Positions 10,924-22,465 of a stretch of DNA of 64,000 bases are shown here, piece after piece. Position 1 is the first letter of the stretch. Every line of letters starts with the position of its first letter. This DNA is from Persicaria tinctoria (Eukaryota; Streptophyta; Magnoliopsida; Caryophyllales; Polygonaceae): assembly GCA_037127255.1 (NCBI GenBank), contig JBANSL010000007.1, positions 68,470,538 through 68,534,537 of the forward strand, given 5' to 3'. The notes under the pieces are model-generated. The model was not told where the DNA came from and did no database searches. It saw nothing but the letters and a program-made list of their open reading frames with translations. The translations under genes and the position numbers were made by a program.

Positions 10924-11640
10924 TTAATATGCACTTTTAGCTTGTTCAGTGATCTCTAAGTTTTCATCCAAAGCTAGCAAGTTGTCTTCCTTTTTCAAGG
11001 TTGGATGTTCAATCATGTTAAGGCTAGCAATAGTAGAACAATGTTCACAATCAATGATCATATTACAAGTCTCGCCTTTTTCTAAGCATTTAGTATGACA
11101 CAAATCTTCACGTTGATTATCATCACAAGGCATAGGTTGAACACCTAAAACTTTACTAACAATCAAAGAATCTTCATGCTCATAGTCAACGCTATCTTCA
11201 TGATCATAGGCAAGTAAATTAACATCTTGATCATAAGTAACATGATCTCTAATTTCATCAACAAGCTGAACATCTATCCTAGGAGAAACATTAAGTTGAT
11301 TAGAAATAGGATGAGGTTCTTCCCTTTCATGTGGTGGCACGTCAACCTTAGGTGGTACTCCTCGTCCGGTCACCGTGTTAGAGCCAACACAAGAACTAAG
11401 CACGGGGTAAGAACAATCAGTATGTTGTACCTGTAAGCCGTACCGACGCTCTTGTACCTTTAATCTTTCATTTATCTTAGCCAGGGTCTCTATAAGAGTG
11501 TTCATTTGGGTGTGAAAAGTGTTCATTGTATTGTTGAACACTACAACGGATAGAGTGGGTTCAGAATTGTTGTCGTCGTTGCCATTGTTGGCATTGTTCG
11601 GGTTGTTAACCTGCTGAGACATCGCAAATAAAACAAACAC
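10924..11640 (-). CDS. Gag-like protein of the non-autonomous Gypsy-type element
   Basis: An intact 238-residue frame between the primer site side and the polypurine tract of the reverse-strand element, in the position of gag. The N-terminus is Asn-rich (NNPNNANNGNDDNN), followed by a helix-prone region (FHTQMNTLIETLAKINERL) and an acidic second half with several Cys residues. I see no zinc knuckle or protease motif. In-frame alternatives for the start are M11640 and M11622 (MSQQVNN); the latter looks more like a gag start. Assignment rests on position and composition, not on a diagnostic motif. Confidence 0.5.
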   Translation of the reverse strand: MFVLFAMSQQVNNPNNANNGNDDNNSEPTLSVVVFNNTMNTFHTQMNTLIETLAKINERLKVQERRYGLQVQHTDCSYPVLSSCVGSNTVTGRGVPPKVDVPPHEREEPHPISNQLNVSPRIDVQLVDEIRDHVTYDQDVNLLAYDHEDSVDYEHEDSLIVSKVLGVQPMPCDDNQREDLCHTKCLEKGETCNMIIDCEHCSTIASLNMIEHPTLKKEDNLLALDENLEITEQAKSAY

Positions 11641-11835
11641 AGAACTATGTCAAGATTAGCAAAATAAACAACCTCGCAAGTGTTTCGCTCACACTCTTCA
11701 CTCGAATTGGTATGACAAGCTTGTTGGGGCAATCCGCTTTGGGCAAATCAACACTCAAGCAAAGACTTAGCAACAAAAGGGAAGAGATCAATAGAATGAG
11801 CAAGAAACAAGACACGAAATTTTCCAACAGTGGCA

Positions 11836-11995
11836 AAGTATCGAGTCGGTACTTGGAAGTATCGACTCGGTATGTGGGACTGTCGACTCGGTAAGTGACT
11901 GGACAGAAATCCAACAGGGCCAAAGTATCGACTCGGTAGTCGAAGGTATCGAGTCGTTATGTGCAGGTTTCGACTCGGTATGTGGTGAAACTCGA
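11836..11995. repeat. Degenerate minisatellite with TCGACTCGGTA core
   Basis: Six imperfect units of about 20-45 bp built on TATCGACTCGGTA (variants TATCGAGTCGGTA, TGTCGACTCGGTA, TTTCGACTCGGTA) in the leader region of the reverse-strand element. Confidence 0.8.
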
Positions 11996-12249
11996 GTTAG
12001 GCTCAAGGGCACTCGACACTTGCAAAGATCACTCGACACATCTATGTAGACAACTCTACACACAAGAAAAAAAAAAGGAAAAGAAAAGAAAACTTGGACT
12101 TTTACCTCTTGTTGATTCAAACCCGACGTTGTAATTGCAAGGTAGGGCTAAATTTTTTTTTATGGTTTGGGAGGTATGTGTTTGAGAATTTCGACTAGGG
12201 ATATGGAATTTTCACCAAAATTAGTCCTTGAAGTTCTTGCACTAAATTC

Positions 12250-12995
12250 CAGGGGTGGGCGCGGGACGGGACGGGACGGGATGAGGGTCGTCCCGCGTCC
12301 CGTCCCGCGTAATTTTTGCGGGACGGGACCGGGACGGGATTCGCTAGTTTTTTTTCAATCCCGCGCGGGCCTTATCCCTCACGGGACGGGACGGGACCGG
12401 GACGGGACGGGCCCTGTCCCTCAAATAAAAAACATTATAAAAAAATCTAAAACTGTTATATATTTTGCGTTTTTTTAAGGCGTAACACGTATAGATTTAT
12501 AATATTTTTCATATATTTTTCATATTTTACCATTTCCTTATATATACACATATATTATACATATAATTACACATTTACACATATATATAAAAAAAATTAC
12601 GATAGATATATATATGTAACAGTGTGCATATGTATAGACATGTACACAATACACACTTTGTTCAATTCATGTATACAGACAGTGTGCATATAGACACACT
12701 GTCCATATATTGAACATATACTCCGTACATTACAGTGGCATATGTATATAATATAACTGTGTATATATATTTATTTATATATTGTATACTTTATATAAAT
12801 AAAGAAATAAATATAATATAATATGCGGGACGGGACGGGATTTGCGGGATAAGGAATCCTCGTCCCGCGTCCCGTCCCGCATAATTTTTGCGGGACGGGA
12901 CCGGGACGGGATTCACATATTTTTTTTCAAATCCCACCGGAATCGGGACGGGCCCAGGACGGGACCGGGATTTGCGGGATTTGTGCCCACCCCTA
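12250..12995. mobile_element. hAT-family non-autonomous element
   Basis: 746 bp with inverted ends CAGGGGTGGGC and GCCCACCCCTA, flanked by an exact 8-bp duplication CTAAATTC (12242-12249 and 12996-13003). Both subterminal regions are packed with CGGGACGGG units in opposing orientation. The centre is AT-rich with no coding. The 8-bp duplication and terminal sequence are diagnostic for hAT. Confidence 0.95.
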
Positions 12996-13128
12996 CTAAA
13001 TTCGACAATCCTTCTATTTTTTTTTTGAAAGCTTACTTTTGCCCCTAGTGAATTTTATCCTCCTAGGACTAAGCTTTTGAATGTAATATTTTTTTTTACT
13101 AATGCAAGAAACTAACAATGAAATAAAG

Positions 13129-14477
13129 TGATGCCGTTCAAATATCGATAACTTTTGGTGACATTGAGGACAACATGAAGGTTTCATTCGATTGTCCTAT
13201 CACTCGTTCAAGGGCTAAGAAGATTCAAACTGCAACTAAAGCCTTTCTTGTCCGTCACCATGGAACTTTAGAGCAAGAGTTCATGCCACCCTGGATCACT
13301 TGGCTCAAGGTTACACCACCAGCACCGGAAGTGAGCTTGCGTCCACATTCAGAGCTCATGAAGACTCGTCTACACCCGCCTTGATCTAGTCACACAGGGC
13401 ATGGCCGAATGGGCCTTGGCCGAGTGGGCTTTGTGGGCCGAGTTCATATTACTAGTTAATTTGTTATTTTATGCAATTAGATAAATAAGGTGGAAGTTAA
13501 TTATATCTCTTCTAGATATAATACTTGGCCACCAAGTTATTAAATATCTATCTCAGTAGGATTTATTTATCTTAAAGTTATTTTATTTATCTTAGATAGA
13601 ATTAATCTATCCGTTTACCCCTTTCCTTTGCAAGGAAGGATTGACTAGATCTCTCATAAGCTTTACTATAAATTCATGTTTATGCACTTTGATTTAATTA
13701 GATTGAATAGAATTGAGAAACCCCTTTATAGGATTAAAGGGTTCTCGATTATCAATCCAATAGCTATCCGGTTCTTATGTTATTGTTACATACGGCATTC
13801 ACCCAACACAATCATCACCATCACCTTCGTCACTCTTCACCACCGAAACCAAACACCACCTAAACCCCTAACCAGTCGACGTTCAAGGAAGGAGAGGAAC
13901 CGGTGCCTTGGCCCTCGGCACCCGGCTCCATAGGCTTCGGCGCCTAGCGCCAGGGTCGCTTCGGCTCTCGCTCTCGCCCTCGTCCCAGCAGCAACGCTCG
14001 CAGGATACCTCGGCGCCTTCGCCGCAAGCACGCGTAACCGTCGGCCTCGCTCGCAGCGCTCGCCAGTCTTTGCTCGCGGACCATCGGCTTTGCTCCCAGC
14101 GAGTACGCCCGGCTCCTCGCGTCTGGCCTCCGCTCCCAGCAAGCAAGGTCCCTGTGACGCCGGCTTCTGCGCACCTAGCCCCTGCCTCGCGCGCAATCTG
14201 TTTCCTCACTTTCTCTTCTTCGCTTTCTTTCTTTAATAGCTTAAAGCTTGAAGTTTAATTAGTCATACAGTAGTTTAGATTTAGTTAGTTAATTTCCTCT
14301 ACTGTTCGTTATTAATTTTCTTAAGTTAAAGAATTGTGGCCTTAGCTAGTTATTCATTCGTTTAGTTGATTTGTTAATCAGGAGATATTGGAAGAAAATT
14401 GCAAGATCGGGCAAATATACGGCGTGGTTCTTGATCTTGAGCCCACATGCGAAGGATCGGGTATCCCAAACGTATCA
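13129..14477 (+). repeat. Gypsy 5' LTR
   Basis: 1,349 bp, TGATGCCGTT...AACGTATCA. It contains a GC-rich CpG-dense block (about 13888-14195) within otherwise AT-rich sequence. It differs in length from the right LTR by a 10-bp indel in that block and a 2-bp indel near 13612, plus scattered substitutions. Confidence 0.95.
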
Positions 14478-14495
14478 AGTGGTATCGGATTTCAG
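14478..14495 (+). other. Primer binding site, degenerate Met type
   Basis: AGTGGTATCGGATTTCAG follows the LTR directly; TGGTATCGGA resembles TGGTATCAGA of the initiator-Met primer site. Confidence 0.7.
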
Positions 14496-15527
14496 GTTAA
14501 TGCAAGTTCTTTACTCTCTTTATTTCTTTATTGAGTGATTTATTTTTCGTGCCTATTTTTCACCATAGTCGCTGCATAAAAGTTAAATCTTTATTATTCA
14601 CCCATAAAAAATTGGCACTTTATTTTTGTTATATTTTTTTTTGGATCTTTAATTTCGAAGATATTGAGTTCTTGACTGCAAGTTGTGATCTTTTATTCCT
14701 AGTTGCTACATATCATACCTATGACTGTGATTCTTGGATTAAAAGCATTATATAAACTTGCACCACTAAAGAACCCTAATTTCTCCAGTTTCTAGCATAT
14801 TTGCCCTATTTCCTTTATTTTTGCTTACTTTTAGATCATCGTAGCCTTGTTATTTATTTTTCTTTTTCTTTTGCTCTTTATTTCGGGTACATTACACCCA
14901 ATACAGTAGCTATTTCATAGCGAAAAAAAAAAAAACCAGAAAAACCGAGAGCATAAATTCAAAAAAAAAAAAAAAACAAAGAGCATTCCTTCATTACATT
15001 GTTGAGTTAGTAACTCTTCCTTGTTAGTTCTTTGATTGCTACATGTTAGATGATCTAAACGGTTTTAAGCATTACAAAAGAACCCTGCTTGTGTGATTTT
15101 GTGCTGTGCCGACACTGGAGCCTTGGTCACACCCCTCTTTCTCTGAACCGTGTTGCAACCGTCAGATAATAGTTGACGGAGTGTGTGCAGTTGATTGCCC
15201 TTGTGATTGCTAATTTCGACTATTACACATTCATATTATTCAAGCATCACATTGTAGCTCTTATTCTTCCACATTAAGCCGCTTGTTTATACTTGCTATC
15301 CTTGATATCCGACTTGTGGTTGATTTAAATTGCAATTTTGATTACTACTTGCTGTCTTCAATATTGCAAAATTCTGTGTCCAGGGGAATTGCTTGAATAT
15401 TGTGCCTTGTTTTCTCGCTCTTTGATTTCTAAAAACGTGAATCACTCTTAGGAATCACTAGAGCTTGCATTACTTGGTTTCTGGTCTTTGCTTCGGTTAC
15501 TTGTTGCTCTTCTGATATTGTAGGAGC
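14496..15527 (+). other. Gypsy leader, noncoding
   Basis: AT-rich untranslated leader between the primer site and gag, with A runs near 14923-14935 and 14960-14976. No gene seen. Confidence 0.7.
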
Positions 15528-17191
15528 ATGGCAGCCGAAGGAACTACCCCTACCCCCTATCCCTATTTCTGATGAGGCCTTGGACCGTATTATTAAGGCC
15601 GCCACTAAAGCTGCTAGGGATGAACATAGGAAAGAACTCGAAGCTGCTAAGGAAGAGCATAGGAAAGAGCTCGAAGCTGCTGAGGAGCGTTGGAACAAGC
15701 GCTTCCATGATCAACTAGCCCAACAGGCTAACCTGGTTACTACTCGGTCTATAAACGGTGTTTTGCGACACCTGGATGAAAGGAAACAACAGGAGGCTTC
15801 TGGTTCTACACCCCAAGGTGGTATGCCGCCCCCTGCCGGCCCTACACCTCCAGTCCACCCCACTCCACCTTCAGGTAACGTGCCCCCTGCAGGTAATACT
15901 TCTTATGCTGTTAAACCTCCCCTTCTGGTCAATTATATATACCGCTTAAGTCTGCTACTCCTAATCCTTTCACTGGAGAAAATGACAATGACCATCTAGA
16001 CGACTTCAATGGCAACCAAGATCGTCGTGAGTATACACCGCCACAGCATCAACAACAAGGGAGGTTCTATTAGCGTCAACAGCAACCGCCGCATGACCGT
16101 GCTAACTGGGATGACAGCCGCATCAATAATGATCTATATGAGCATCCACATTTGGAGGATGCTTACCATGAGGTAAATCCTAACGTTGATGATTTATCCC
16201 CTGCTAATTTTGGTCATCCTAGATTTGATAATGCTCAAGCTATACAGAGACGAGATGTTAAACATAAATTAGAAACCTTTGATGGTAACACTGATCCTGA
16301 AGCTTATCTTGTTTGGGAAAATCATACTGACTATATGCTTGAACATTTACGCTATGAGGAAACGGAGAAGTTGGAAGTTGTTATATTGCATTTAGTAGGT
16401 AAAGCTCGCACCTGGTGGTTCCGCACTCGTGAGATGCGCCGTCGTCAGGACAAGCAACCTGTTGAAACCTGGCCACAACTTCGCTATCTCCTAAAGAAGA
16501 GACATGTGCCTGAGGAATACACAGAGTCCATGAGAATGCAACTGGTGACCTGCCGACAAGGAACTCGCTCTCCCAATGACTACAGGGATGAGCTGGAACG
16601 ACTCTCCCATCAGGCTAATGTTTATCTTACTGAACGTGCTTTGTGTACTCAATTTGTTGCTGGTCTTAATATTTCTATTAAAAATCCTTTATCTATCCAT
16701 TCCATTAGAGATATTAACACTTTGACTCATAAAGCACAACTTCTGTATGAGCAACAGCAGCAGCTTCGGCAACAGAGGAATCGATTTGACCAGACCTCTC
16801 AAAGTCGCAGGTTTGTTCCCTTTAACCCTTCTAGTCAATCTAAACCTTCTACTTCTAACCCTTCTATGCAGTAAAAGGGAGTTTCCAACTCACCTCAACA
16901 GGGTTATCAGGTTGAAACTAGAAGAGTTGCTGCACCCTCTACATATCGTAACAAAGATATCCGCTGCTTCACTTGTGGTGGTTCTGGGCATGTCTCCCGC
17001 AATTGCCCTCAGAAAAGGAAGGTTCTTCTCAATGATTTGGGAGACCATTACTACGAGGAGGAGACCGCTGAGGACCTTGTAATTTCGAGTGAAGTGGAGG
17101 AGGACCAGTCGTCTGAACCTATTGAGGAGATCGATACTTCACAGTACGACAACTTGCTTTGCATTATCAATCGATGGGTCCTACACATTTA
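15528..17191 (+). pseudogene. Gypsy gag with zinc knuckle (broken)
   Basis: ATG at 15528 (MAAEGTTP) runs into a TGA at 15570. The adjacent frame carries on with a charged helical repeat (EHRKELEAAKEEHRKELEAA) to 15999. After another shift the core gag domain is encoded at 16152-16871: KLETFDGNTDPEAYLVWENH, LVGKARTWWF, WPQLRYLLKKRHVPEEY and QGTRSPNDYRDELERL, typical of Retrotrans_gag. A TAA at 16872-16874 precedes an in-frame CX2CX4HX4C knuckle (CFTCGGSGHVSRNC, from 16965). The frame ends at TAG near 17190. Family is certain; the copy is nonfunctional. Confidence 0.92.
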
Positions 17192-17201
17192 GGAATCTCC
17201 C

Positions 17202-18830
17202 ATGGCTGATCAAAGGGAGAACATATTCCACACAAGGTGCTTAGTTCGCGAGGCTACCTTAAGCCTTATCATCGACGGTGGGAGTTGCAACAATCTCATC
17301 AGTGAAAAGGTAGTGAATTTCCTACATTTACCTACTACTCCTAGAGCTACTCACTATGGTTTAAATGGCATTACTGATGATGGTTCTGATATATTGGTCA
17401 CCAAACAATGTTTAGTTTCCCTTTCTATTGGAACATATCATGATAAAATATTATGTGATGTTGCTCGCATGGATTGTAGTCATATATTATTAGGCCGTCC
17501 TTGGTTATATGATCGTTCTGTTCTTCATGATGGTCGTGCAAATACATATTCTTTCACCTATGACGGGAGGAGAGTTACTCTCCTACCCCTTTTGCCACAC
17601 ACTATTCTGAAGAACCAGGTTCGCAAGAAGCAACAAAAGGACGCCGAAAGAGAAGCTGAGAGGATGGCAAAACTCAAAGAGAGCTCGGCCCAGCAGGTCG
17701 CCCCCGCGGCCCCGACAGCCGCGCCCGCGACCCCTCCAGCCGCCCCTGCAGCCCCCTTGGCGCCGCCTCCTCCCCACTCGACGTCGACTCAGCCCTCTTT
17801 TGTTTCACTTAAGGGATCTGTGGAATGTCGATCTTTGGTCTCTCACCCTCAGCAAGGGACCGTCACCTGGAATGCTCATCGACCTCATATTCTCCTGGTC
17901 ATGAAACAGGTATTACTTAATGTTGAATTGAGTCATATTCCTGCACCTATTGCTGCTCTTCTGCAGTATTATTTGGATGTGCTTCCAGCTGAACTTCCCC
18001 AAGGCTTGCCTCCTATTAGAGGTATTGAGCACCGGATTGACTTTATGCCTGGAGCAGCCTTGCCTAATCGCGCCGCTTATAGAGCTAGTCCTGAGGAGAC
18101 AAAGGAGCTGCAACGCCAAGTCATAGAATTGATGGACAAGGGCTTTGTTCGAGAAAGCCTGTCTCCCTGTGCCGTGCCTGTCATTTTGGTTCCTAAGAAG
18201 GATGGCTCCTGGCGCATGTGTGTTGATTGCCGCGCAATCAACCAAATAACGGTTAAGTATCGCCACCCTATTCCTCGTTTAGATGATATGCTTGATGAAC
18301 TTCATGGTGCTTCTATTTTTTCTAAAATTGACCTTAGAAGTGGATATCATCAAATTAGGATGAAACAGGGTGATGAATGGAAAACGACTTTTAAAACTAA
18401 GTATGGCTTATATGAATGGTTAGTAATGCCTTTTGGTTTGACAAATGCACCTTCTACCTTTATGAGGCTTATGAACCATGTGCTTAGAAGACACTTAGGA
18501 AAATTTGTCGTTGTCTATTTTGACGATATCTTAATCTATAGTAAGAATATGCATGATCATTTAAGTCACTTAAAATTGGTCTTTGATTGTCTTAGGAAAG
18601 AAAAATTATATGCCAATTTAAAGAAGTGTTCTTTTGCATCCGAGTCTACCATTTTTCTTGGTTTTGTAGTGACTGCATCTGGATTGAAGGTGGATGAGGA
18701 GAAGATTCGTGCTATTCAGGAGTGGGCCAGGCCGACTACACCCACTTATGTCCGCTCATTCTTGGGCCTTGCTGGCTTCTATCGACGTTTTTGTCAAGGA
18801 CTTCAGCCTGATTGCCGCCCCCCTACATGA
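17202..18830 (+). pseudogene. Gypsy protease and reverse transcriptase
   Basis: 542-residue open stretch in the same frame as the zinc knuckle. The protease has [13 protein letters not shown], the Asp-Gly-Gly variant common in plant Gypsy proteases, and the flap motif ILLGRPWL. A Pro/Ala-rich linker (about residues 165-200) follows, then RT with [43 protein letters not shown] and the catalytic YFDDILIYS (Tyr codon at 18516). The frame is lost at a T run (18788-18792) just after [11 protein letters not shown], where the RNase H continues in another frame. The RT core itself looks intact. Confidence 0.95.
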
Positions 18831-19416
18831 GCTGACGAAGAAAGATGTGACATTTCGCTGGTCTGACTCACATCAAAAGGCTTTCGACGCCCTCAAGGAT
18901 CGCCTGACACACGCCCCAGTACTGCAGTTACCTAACTTTGCTCAACCTTTTGAGCTCGAGTGTGACGCTTCTGGCACTGGCATTGGAGGGGTCCTGCTGC
19001 AGAACAAGCATCCCATAGCCTATTTCAGCGAAAAGTTGGGCACCGCTGAGCTCAACTATTTTACCTACGACAAGGAGCTATTTGCACTGGTTCGCTGCTT
19101 ACATACTTGGCAACATTATCTCAGGCCTAAGGAGTTTGTGATTCATTCGGATCATGAAGCTCTGAAGTACCTCAAAGGACAAGCAGTGCTCAGCAGGCGA
19201 CTTGCTCGATGGGTGGAGTTTATAGAGACCTTTTCCTATGTGGTTCACCACAAGAAGGGAAAGGATAATGTGGTAGCTGACGCGCTATCACGCAGGTATG
19301 TCCTCTTAAACCATATGGATGCACATGTTTTGGGTTTTGCTTTGATAAAGGAACTGTATGCTTCTGATAGTTTCTTTAAAACTATATATGCTCAATGTGT
19401 GTCCAAAGGTAGTTGA
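18793..19416 (+). pseudogene. Gypsy RNase H domain (frameshifted from RT)
   Basis: Continues the polyprotein in the +1 frame: [35 protein letters not shown] with catalytic Asp, YDKELFALV with Glu, [13 protein letters not shown] with Asp, and VVADALSRR at the C-terminus. These are the RNase H active-site blocks of Ty3 elements. The frame ends at 19416 with a further shift near 19405 into the integrase frame. Confidence 0.93.
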
Positions 19417-20752
19417 TTCATTTTTTGTTGATAATGGGTATTTGTTTAAGATGGGCAAGCTTTGTATCCCATCTTCTTCTATTCGCCGATTGTTAACCCA
19501 AGAAATTCATGAATCTAGGGGACATGGGGGTTTCGAAAAAACTCTAGCTGGACTAAAGGAACATTACTTTTGGCCTAAAATGTCTAATTATGTGATGAGA
19601 TTTGTCAAAAGTTGTGTTACATGTGCTAAAGCCAAATCGAAATCTAATGCTAATGGTCTATACCAACCTTTGCCTATTGCTAATGCACCCTAGGAAGATG
19701 TTTCTATGGATTTTATTGTAGGATTTCCTAGAACTTCTAAGGGTCATGATTCCATATTTGTTGTTGTAGACAGATTTTCCAAAATGGCTCATTTTATTCC
19801 ATGTCATAAAACTGATGATGCTATTCATGTTGCTCATTTATTCTTTAAAGATGTTGTTCGCTTACATGGTTTGCCATTGTCTATAGTTTCTGACCGTGAT
19901 CCTAAATTCTTAAGCTCTTTTTGGAAAACTCTATAGTCTAAATTGGGTACAAAATTGCTATTTTCTACTTCTTGTCTCCCACAAACTGATGGCCAAAATG
20001 AGGTCACAAATAGAACTCTTGGGGATCTCCTTAGAGTCATGCTGCGAACTAACCTCCGGAGGTGGGAAGATTGCCTACCATTTGTAGAATTTGCATATAA
20101 CAGGTCTAGGCACTCTGCAACAAAGATGACCCCCTTCGAAGTAGTATATGGCCGAAATTCCTTAACTCCAGTGGACATGATGCCTCGGCCATATAAGGAC
20201 AAGGAGAGCGTGGATGCAGCTAAGCAAGTGGACTTCATCAAAAGCTTGCATGAGCGTACCAAGACGCAGCTGGAGAGGAAGACTGTGCAATACAAGGCCG
20301 TGAAGGACAAGCATCGCAAGGATGTGTAGTTCAACGTTGGTGATCTGGTCTGGCTGCATCTCAGGAAGGAAAGGTTTCCGCAACAACGGAAATCTAAGCT
20401 GGACCCCAGGGGAGATGGACCATTCAGAGTGGTTCAGAAGATGGGTCCTAATGCATACAAGCTGGATCTCCCTGCCGATATGTACAACGTCCATTCTACA
20501 TTTAACGACGCCGATCTATCCCTGTTCGTGCCTGACGATGACTCTGACGACGATTTGAGGACAAATCGAAGTCAAGTGGAGGAGAATGATGCCGTTCAAA
20601 TATCGATGACTCCTGGTGACATTGAGGACAACATGAAGGTTCCATTCGATGGTCCTATCACTCGTTCAAGGGCTAAGAAGATTCAAACTGCAACTAAATC
20701 CTTTCTTGTCCGTCACCATGGAACTTTAGAGCAAGGGTTCAGGTCACCCTAG
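19405..20752 (+). pseudogene. Gypsy integrase and polyprotein tail, tail encoded in the LTR
   Basis: The zinc-binding HHCC region (HESRGHGGFEKTL...CVTCAKAK) is followed by the catalytic core with MDFIVGFP (first Asp), IVSDRDPKF (second Asp) and TDGQNEVTNRTL (Glu). A TAG near 19691, a TAG near 19934 and a TAG at 20327 break the frame. The tail has DLVWLHLRKERFP, KLDPRGDGPFRV and DLSLFV, then continues across the LTR start at 20587 to GPITRSRAKKIQ and stops at 20752 inside the LTR. No chromodomain motif is visible. Confidence 0.93.
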
Positions 20753-21943
20753 ATCACTTGGCTCAAGGTTACACCACCAGCACCGGAAGTGAGCTTGCGT
20801 CCACACTCAGAGCTCATGAAGACTCGTCTACACCCGCCTTGATCTAGTCACACAGGGCATGGCCGAATGGGCCTTGGCCGAGTGGGCTTTGTGGGCCGAG
20901 TTCATGTTACTAGTTAATTTGTTATTTTATGCAATTAGATAAATAAGGTGGAAGTTAATTATATCTCTTCTAGATATAATACTTGGCCACCAAGTTATTA
21001 AATATCTATCTCAGTAGGATTTATTTATCTTAAAGTTATTTTATTTATCTTAGATAGAATTAATCTATCCAAACCCCTTTCCTTTGCAAGGAAGGATTGA
21101 CTAGATCTCTCATAAGCTTTACTATAAATTCATGTTTATGCACTTTGATTTAATTAGATTGAATAGAATTGAGAAACCCCTTTATAAGATTAAAGGGTTC
21201 TCGATTATCAATCCAATAGCTATCCGGTTCTTATGTTATTGTTACATACGACATTCACCCAACACAATCATCACCATCACCTTCGTCACTCTTCACTACC
21301 GAAACCAAACACCACCTAAACCCCTAACCAGTCGACGTTCAAGGAAGGAGAGGAACCGGTGCCTTGGCCCTCGGCACCCGGCTCCATAGGCTTCGGCGCC
21401 TAGCGCCAGGGTCGCTTCGGCTCTCGCTCTCGCCCTCGTCCCAACAGCAACGCTCGCAGGATACCTCGGCGCCTTCGCCGCAAGCACGCGTAACCGTCGG
21501 CCTCGCTCGCAGCGCTCGCCCTCGTTCGCCAGTCTTTGCTCGCGGACCATCGGCTTTGCTCCCAGCGAGTACGCCCGGCTCCTCGCGTCTGGCCTCCGCT
21601 CCCAGCAAGCAAGGTCCCTGTGACGCCGGCTTCTGCGCACCTAGCCCCTGCCTCGCGCGCAATCTGTTTCCTCACTTTCTCTTCTTCGCTTTCTTTCTTT
21701 AATAGCTTAAAGCTTGAAGTTTAATTAGTAATACAGTAGTTCAGATTTAGTTAGTTAATTTCCTCTACTGTTCGTTATTAATTTTCTTAAGTTAAAGAAT
21801 TGTGGCCTTAGCTAGTTATTCATTCGTTTAGTTGATTGGTTAATCAGGAGATATTGGAAGAGCATTGCAAGATCAGGCAAATATACGGCGTGGTTCTTGA
21901 TCTTGAGCCCACAGACGAAGGATCGGGTATCCCAAACGTATCA
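20587..21943 (+). repeat. Gypsy 3' LTR
   Basis: 1,357 bp, the partner of 13129-14477. Its first 166 bp double as polyprotein coding. A 10-bp segment at about 21518-21527 is extra relative to the left LTR. Confidence 0.95.
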
Positions 21944-21948
21944 TAAAG

Positions 21949-22449
21949 GACTCTTGAAAATTTAAACTATGGTGAAAGAAAAGAAAATATGTAGCCCTAT
22001 GAAATATATATAGGTGATGGTTTGGCTAAATATGGTTAATAAATCTATCTATGCCTTTTTATAATCTATGATAGAAAATATGAGATATATCTACCACAAA
22101 TTTCAACAAATTAAATAAGGCAAGTGAATAAGATAGATCTAGATTGAAGCAATTAAGCCAAGGATAGAAAATAATAACTAGGGTTTGTGATGGAACAAAC
22201 CCCGTAGGATGGAACAAGGTGCGACCAACACTTTAGAAAGGCCCTTTGCTGTCGACTGCGCACTCAAGAAAAAGATTAGTAAAGGAAGGTCTCGGCTAGG
22301 TGTGTTTAGGGCTAGCAACTACAAACGATCACAAACAAAGGTTAATGCAATCAAATTAAAAATTCAAGAAGTAAAACCCAAGAACAAAGAAAGATTCTAT
22401 TTTTGTGTTTAGGGAAATAAAAGACACAATTTTTGATGTCGGAAACCAA
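21949..22449 (-). other. Leader of the reverse-strand Gypsy-type element
   Basis: Untranslated leader between the primer site and the gag-like frame, resuming after the inner element. AT-rich; no supported coding. Confidence 0.65.
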
Positions 22450-22465
22450 AGCTCTGATGCCAATT
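22450..22465 (-). other. Primer binding site of the reverse-strand element
   Basis: On the reverse strand the sequence just after the LTR reads AATTGGCATCAGAGC, a near match to the Met-tRNA primer site TGGTATCAGAGC. This fixes the element's orientation. Confidence 0.85.

Larger units (their letters stand above)
13129..21943 (+). mobile_element. Gypsy (Ty3) LTR retrotransposon, complete but decayed
   Basis: 8,815 bp with LTRs 13129-14477 and 20587-21943, flanked by exact TAAAG duplications (13124-13128 and 21944-21948). The internal order gag, protease, RT, RNase H, integrase is that of Gypsy elements. No chromodomain is evident after the integrase. Several stops and at least three frameshifts interrupt the coding. 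It sits inside the reverse-strand Gypsy-type element, which itself sits inside Copia, so it is the youngest of the three. Confidence 0.95.

Noticed and set aside
13837..14258. Overlapping open frames on both strands of the Gypsy LTR (and copies at 21296-21724)
   Set aside because: They come from the GC-rich, stop-poor LTR block; several frames are open at once and none has a domain.
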